Shown here in pieces: positions 32,326 to 34,542 of a stretch of 34,542 nt of DNA. Each line of letters begins with the position of its first letter. Position 1 is the first letter of the stretch. The DNA comes from CAZAJS01 sp964485635 (GTDB lineage: Bacteria; Pseudomonadota; Gammaproteobacteria; Francisellales; Francisellaceae), in the NCBI GenBank assembly GCA_964485635.1, contig CAZAJS010000006.1, positions 1 to 34,542 on the forward strand, given 5' to 3'. Under the pieces are notes generated by a model. It saw only the letters and a program-made list of their open reading frames with translations, was not told the origin of the DNA and ran no database searches. Made by a program: the position numbers and the translations under genes.

Positions 32326-34542
32326 ATGGATGAAGAAAAAAATCGACTGGAACAAGCCACACCTGTGATTGCCCTGCGCGATATGGTTGTTTTCCCTTAT
32401 ATGGCGGTCCCGTTATTTGTTGGACGTGATAAATCAATCGCGGCTATTACGCATGCGAATGAAGGGGATCAGCATGTTTTTTTAACGGCTCAAAAGCAAC
32501 ATGATGATGAAGAACCGGATCATGATCAGCTTTATGAAGTTGGGACATATGCGAAAGTTTTACAAGTCATGCAATTACCTGATGGGACAAATAAAGTCTT
32601 AGTAGAAGGGTTACAGCGTGCTCGTGCAACGGCATTTCACGCACCAGAAGAGCAAAAATATATTACAGCAGATCTCGTGTTGCTTAACACGGAAGAAGAT
32701 AGCTTAGATGATAAGCAATGGCAAGCCATGTTGCAAAGCGTTTTATCAGCGTTAAATAAACTATCCGAGTTAAGTGGTCAAATCTCCAAAGACTCATTAA
32801 GTACGATTAAAGCAGACAAAGACCTTGGCCGTGTGGTGGATATGACTGCTGCACTTTTATCAACTAGTGTGCAAAAACGTCAAAATATTCTGAAACAATC
32901 AGACTTAAAGGCCAGAGCAGAACAATTGCTCACTTATTTGTATGAAGAAATTGATATTCTTGAAGTTGAGCAAACCATCAAATCCCGCGTTCAATCACAA
33001 GTTGAAAAAAATCAACGTGAATATTATTTGAATGAGCAACTGAAAGCCATTCATAAAGAACTTGGTGATGTAGATGAAACCCAAGAGCTTGAGCAGCTCA
33101 AGCAGCGCATTGAAGCCAGTCATATGTCTGACGAGGCGCGTAAAAAAGCCTTTGGGGAGCTGAAAAAACTCAAAGGCATGCCCATGGCTTCGTCAGAGGC
33201 TTCCGTGGGGCGGACTTATATTGAGACACTTCTATCCTTGCCGTGGTATGAAAAAACTAAGGTCAAACGGGACTTAGTACGTGCTGAAAAAGTTTTAAAT
33301 CAAGATCATTATGGCTTGGAAAAAGTCAAAGAACGCATTTTAGAATATTTAGCCGTTGGACAACGTCAACGGAAATTAAAAGGGCCTATTTTATGTTTAG
33401 TCGGTCCACCAGGTGTCGGAAAAACCTCTGTTGGACGGTCAATTGCTCGTGCCACAGGACGTGAATATGTCCGTATGGCCTTAGGTGGGGTGAAAGATGA
33501 ATCTGAAATCCGCGGGCATCGTCGGACCTATATCGGATCCTTGCCAGGACAGATCATGCAAAAAATGATCAAAGTTGGCACACGAAATCCATTATTTTTA
33601 TTAGATGAAATCGACAAATTATCCAGTGATTTTCGCGGGGATCCGGCTTCTGCTTTGCTAGAAGTCCTCGATCCGGAGCAAAACCACACGTTTAATGATC
33701 ATTATCTTGAAGTGGATTATGATTTATCGGATGTGATGTTTATCACGACAGCAAATTCATTAGATACAATCCCAGAACCTTTGCGTGATCGGACGGAAAT
33801 TATTGACCTGTCTGGGTACACAGAAAATGAAAAAATGAATATTGCTCAACAATATTTAGTGCCAAAAGCGATTAAAGAAAATAATGTTAAAAAAGGCGAA
33901 TTAACACCATTGTCAAATGATGTATTATTAAGCATTATTCGTTACTACACGCGTGAAGCCGGTGTTCGCCAGCTAGAACAAATGATTCATAAAATTTGTC
34001 GTCAAGTGGTCAAAAAAAATGCTTTAGCCAAAAAACGAGGTTCCTTTGAATCGGTTACCATTACATCGGAGAATGTTGAAGATTACCTTGGCGTGACACG
34101 TTATCATTATGGTTTGATGGCCGAGGCGCATCAAGTGGGCCAAGTCACGGGCTTGGCCTGGACGCAAGTTGGTGGTGATTTGTTAACCATTGAAACGGCT
34201 ATGATGCCTGGCAAAGGGAAAGTCAAAGCTACAGGGAAACTAGGTAAAGTCATGGAAGAATCCATTGATGCGGCTTATACGGTTGTCAGAAGTCATGCCG
34301 AAGCATTTGATATTGCCACTGAGCAATTTCAAAAACAGGATTTTCATATTCATGTTCCAGAAGGGGCGATTCCTAAAGATGGCCCAAGTGCTGGGGTTGG
34401 CATGGCAACGGCGTTAATGTCTGTTGTCACTGGCCGAGCGGTTCGACGTGACGTGGCCATGACTGGTGAGATTACCTTACGAGGGGACGTCTTGCCGATT
34501 GGGGGATTAAAAGAAAAGCTGTTAGCAGCGCAACGCGGGGGA
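32326..34542 (+). CDS. lon: ATP-dependent protease Lon (3' end beyond the window)
   Basis: AAA+ serine protease for misfolded and regulatory proteins. An open frame of 739 codons runs from ATG 32326 to the last base of the window; E. coli Lon is 784 aa, so roughly 50-70 residues are missing. The N-terminal domain begins MDEEKNRLEQATPVIALRDM. Walker A is GPPGVGKT (360-367). The proteolytic dyad is present: Ser688 in PKDGPSAG and Lys731 in GGLKEKL, 43 residues apart as in E. coli. GAGGA, which includes the clpX stop, lies 8 bases before the start, so the two are probably cotranscribed. Confidence 0.96.
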   Translation, partial: MDEEKNRLEQATPVIALRDMVVFPYMAVPLFVGRDKSIAAITHANEGDQHVFLTAQKQHDDEEPDHDQLYEVGTYAKVLQVMQLPDGTNKVLVEGLQRARATAFHAPEEQKYITADLVLLNTEEDSLDDKQWQAMLQSVLSALNKLSELSGQISKDSLSTIKADKDLGRVVDMTAALLSTSVQKRQNILKQSDLKARAEQLLTYLYEEIDILEVEQTIKSRVQSQVEKNQREYYLNEQLKAIHKELGDVDETQELEQLKQRIEASHMSDEARKKAFGELKKLKGMPMASSEASVGRTYIETLLSLPWYEKTKVKRDLVRAEKVLNQDHYGLEKVKERILEYLAVGQRQRKLKGPILCLVGPPGVGKTSVGRSIARATGREYVRMALGGVKDESEIRGHRRTYIGSLPGQIMQKMIKVGTRNPLFLLDEIDKLSSDFRGDPASALLEVLDPEQNHTFNDHYLEVDYDLSDVMFITTANSLDTIPEPLRDRTEIIDLSGYTENEKMNIAQQYLVPKAIKENNVKKGELTPLSNDVLLSIIRYYTREAGVRQLEQMIHKICRQVVKKNALAKKRGSFESVTITSENVEDYLGVTRYHYGLMAEAHQVGQVTGLAWTQVGGDLLTIETAMMPGKGKVKATGKLGKVMEESIDAAYTVVRSHAEAFDIATEQFQKQDFHIHVPEGAIPKDGPSAGVGMATALMSVVTGRAVRRDVAMTGEITLRGDVLPIGGLKEKLLAAQRGG

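Overview
The window is ordinary chromosomal DNA of an AT-rich gammaproteobacterium (by eye about 40% G+C; not computed). The best evidence is gene content and order: grpE-dnaK-dnaJ with no hrcA, tig-clpP-clpX-lon, XerC ending in the HPRA-type tail, RsmJ, RsmB and TrmJ, and a methyltransferase-like gene directly before rnhA as in the yafS-rnhA region of enterobacteria. I cannot name the genus. No phage, insertion sequence, CRISPR array or toxin-antitoxin pair is visible. No gap without a gene exceeds 300 bases; the largest (19809-20045) holds two divergent promoters.

Layout. 1-161: no supported gene, but a perfect 24-base palindrome. 162-2773 (-): ferrous iron uptake operon feoA-feoB behind a Fur box. 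2897-3045 (-): tRNA-Lys(TTT) with its own promoter and terminator. 3074-4721 (-): xerC-rsmJ. 4854-7758 (+): thiamine pyrophosphokinase, pgi and an orphan FimT/GspH-type pseudopilin, tightly packed. 7877-15021 (+): greA, uvrA, ftsH, purine nucleoside phosphorylase and a NIF3-family gene. 15049-17111 (-): suhB-rsmB. 17196-18528 (+): trmJ-rnhB. 18586-19808 (-): two paralogous outer-membrane lipoproteins of unknown function, each with its own promoter and terminator. 19929-25265 (+): grpE, dnaK, dnaJ, aroA, with a good sigma-32-type promoter before grpE. 25285-28099 (+): yafS-like gene, rnhA, ansA, beta-carbonic anhydrase. 28121-28729 (-): unrecognised membrane protein. 28858-34542 (+): tig, clpP, clpX and lon, the last cut by the window edge.

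Much of the window serves protein quality control: trigger factor at the ribosome, DnaK/DnaJ/GrpE in folding, and ClpXP, Lon and FtsH in degradation. A second theme is RNA and DNA upkeep: UvrA, GreA, both RNases H, three RNA methyltransferases and XerC.

I found no clear new multi-gene system. The most promising undescribed item is the lipoprotein pair: a shared domain of about 100 residues with two conserved cysteines, on a Gln/Asp-rich stalk, encoded divergently from the heat-shock operon. Related Gln/Asp/Ser-rich disordered segments occur in FtsH, GrpE and DnaK, so this composition may be a habit of the lineage.
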